A stretch of 6,319 nt of DNA, from positions 1 through 6,319 of the forward strand of contig JAFLSH010000176.1 of assembly GCA_022511055.1 (NCBI GenBank). Direction: 5' to 3'. Position numbers and translations under genes: made by a program. The notes beneath the pieces were generated by a model that made no database searches, had not been told where the DNA came from, and saw only the letters and a list, made by a program, of their open reading frames with translations. This DNA comes from Prevotella sp. Lineage in GTDB: Bacteria; Bacteroidota; Bacteroidia; Bacteroidales; Bacteroidaceae. Positions 5,232 to 6,319 of the stretch are shown here, one piece after another (position 1 is the stretch's first letter; the number at the start of each line of letters is the position of its first letter).

Positions 5232-6319
5232 ATGAAATATACAATATTTTCCGTCATAATGATGCTCCTGCCGTTGACTGTAGGCGCACAGAAAATAACC
5301 CTTGGTTCGACTACAACAAAGGATGAAGGTCAGTATCAGGGCGAGATGCAGGGTGGCAAACCTCACGGGAAGGGTAAGACCACTTACAAAAACGGTAACA
5401 CTTACGAAGGCGAGTACGTGAAAGGAAAACGTGAAGGCCAGGGTATCTATATCTTCAATGATGGCGAGAAGTATGATGGTCAGTGGCTCCAAGACCAGCA
5501 GCATGGTAAGGGAACTTACTATTTCGCCAACAACAATCGGTATGAAGGCTTATGGTATCGTGACTATCAGCAGGGCCATGGTATTATGTACTATTACAAT
5601 GGCGACAAATATGATGGCGACTGGAAGCTGGATAAGCGTGATGGCAGAGGGCAATATACCTATGCCAATGGTGCTTATTATCGTGGAGAGTGGAGAGATG
5701 ACAAGAAGAACGGAAAGGGCTTCTTCGATTGGGCTGATGGCTCGTCTTATGATGGTAGTTGGCTCGATAATATGCGTCACGGAAAGGGCACTTATAAATA
5801 TGCCGATGGTGATACCTATGTAGGCCAGTGGGCTAATGATGTCCAGAACGGCAAGGGCATCTACCGATTCCAGAATGGAGACTTTTACGAAGGCGACTAT
5901 GTGAAAGGGCAGCGCACAGGAACAGGTATTTTCAAGTATGCCAATGGTGACAGATACACAGGTCAGTTCCAAAACGGAGACAAGCAGGGGCAGGGAACTC
6001 TGATTTGGAGTAACGGCAATGTCTATGTAGGCCAGTGGAGTGCCGATAAGCCCAATGGTAAAGGGAAACTGACAATGAAAAATGGTGACTTGTTTGAAGG
6101 TCAGTTTAAAGATGGCAAGATAGAAGGTGAGGGTGTTGCCCGTTATGCTGATGGCTCAAAGTTCAAGGGGAGCTTCAAAAACGGAATGCGTAATGGCCCT
6201 GGCATTGAAGAAGATAAAGATGGCAAGCGCTTTGAAGGCTCCTATCTGGATGATTTGCGTGATGGCAAATTTGTGGAAAAAGACCGAAATGGCACTGTAA
6301 TAGCCACCGGCATCTATAC
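5232..6319 (+). CDS. Secreted MORN-repeat protein, 3' end cut off
   Basis: The frame gives 362 complete codons and two further bases without a stop, so the C terminus lies beyond the window. Residues 1-19 are a signal peptide (MKYTIFS, hydrophobic core, VGA cleavage site before QK). After a short linker, 14 consecutive repeats of exactly 23 residues begin at residue 35 (one starts at each of 35, 58, 81 and so on to 334). They follow the MORN pattern Y-x-G-x-W/Y/F near the start, G-x-G in the middle and an aromatic-x-x-G near the end. The last repeat is degenerate (DGKFVEKD in place of the GxG segment). MORN repeats form extended beta-hairpin stacks used in protein or membrane contacts in other systems; no enzymatic domain is visible here, although one could follow off the edge. 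The substrate or partner is unknown. ATG 5232 fits the signal peptide and the promoter at 5177-5208. The gene is divergent from the M6 protease gene, and that gene's reading frame extended beyond 5125 would overlap it, which further supports the shorter protease start. Confidence 0.9.
   Translation, partial: MKYTIFSVIMMLLPLTVGAQKITLGSTTTKDEGQYQGEMQGGKPHGKGKTTYKNGNTYEGEYVKGKREGQGIYIFNDGEKYDGQWLQDQQHGKGTYYFANNNRYEGLWYRDYQQGHGIMYYYNGDKYDGDWKLDKRDGRGQYTYANGAYYRGEWRDDKKNGKGFFDWADGSSYDGSWLDNMRHGKGTYKYADGDTYVGQWANDVQNGKGIYRFQNGDFYEGDYVKGQRTGTGIFKYANGDRYTGQFQNGDKQGQGTLIWSNGNVYVGQWSADKPNGKGKLTMKNGDLFEGQFKDGKIEGEGVARYADGSKFKGSFKNGMRNGPGIEEDKDGKRFEGSYLDDLRDGKFVEKDRNGTVIATGIY
5334..6299 (+). repeat. Array of 14 coding MORN repeats, 69-bp period
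   Basis: The coding sequence repeats with a period of 69 bases (23 codons) and no insertion or deletion across all 14 units. Protein conservation is in the Tyr/Phe, Gly and GxG positions. DNA identity between units is patchy: short runs such as TATGCCAATGGT recur (near 5659 and 5938, with a one-base variant near 5797), while most third positions have diverged. This points to an old expansion held by selection rather than recent tandem duplication. Confidence 0.85.

Noticed and set aside
5117..5257. N-terminal extension of the protease frame to ATG 5257
   Set aside because: It would place about 44 lysine-rich residues before a clear signal peptide, run through the -7 box at 5129-5137 and overlap the start of the divergent MORN gene.
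5550..5972. Open frame of 140 codons on the minus strand within the MORN gene
   Set aside because: It is antisense to the repeat array. The 69-base period keeps antisense stop codons away in one frame, and the product is a repetitive Ile/Ser/Val-rich string with no start signals or family resemblance.
5334..6299. CRISPR or recent tandem-repeat interpretation of the 69-base periodicity
   Set aside because: The period is conserved at the protein level, units are diverged at DNA level, and there are no identical direct repeats with unique spacers.

Overview
The window looks like a piece of a Bacteroidales chromosome, most like Prevotella or a close relative. Three things point there. Promoter -7 elements of the Bacteroidetes type (TAnnTTTG, usually followed by C) sit just upstream of three of the genes. 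Most starts lack a Shine-Dalgarno sequence. The protein set (exported 5'-nucleotidase, M6 metalloprotease with a sorting-type tail, secreted MORN-repeat protein) is typical of that order. The genus is an inference from style, not from a marker gene.

Layout from left to right. Positions 1-765 (minus) carry nearly all of an NADH pyrophosphatase (NudC) gene, cut at its 3' end by the window edge. Its start lies 16 bases after the stop of an exported 5'-nucleotidase/cyclic phosphodiesterase gene (782-2524, minus), so the two probably form an operon read from a promoter near 2543-2576. A compact J-domain co-chaperone (2632-3291, plus) runs divergently from that operon. It converges tail to tail with a secreted M6-family metalloprotease (3305-5116, minus), with 13 bases between the stops and an imperfect palindrome over the junction. 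The intergenic region 5117-5231 is a second divergent promoter region. From it a secreted MORN-repeat protein (5232 to the right edge, plus) runs with 14 in-phase 23-residue repeats and no stop before the window ends.

Three of the five proteins (nucleotidase, protease, MORN protein) have signal peptides, so this is largely an envelope or secretion neighbourhood. NudC (NADH to NMNH plus AMP) and the nucleotidase (AMP to adenosine) catalyse steps that could follow one another, but one is cytoplasmic and the other exported, so a joint role in NAD or nucleotide salvage is only an inference. The J protein is the only general proteostasis gene and stands alone as a single transcription unit.

I saw no tRNA, rRNA, insertion sequence, CRISPR array or integrase. 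All five genes belong to recognisable families. The more unusual points are the uninterrupted MORN array, the single-C-terminal-domain J protein with a strong ribosome binding site, and the leucine in the Met-turn-like position of the protease. I do not see convincing evidence of a wholly new system.
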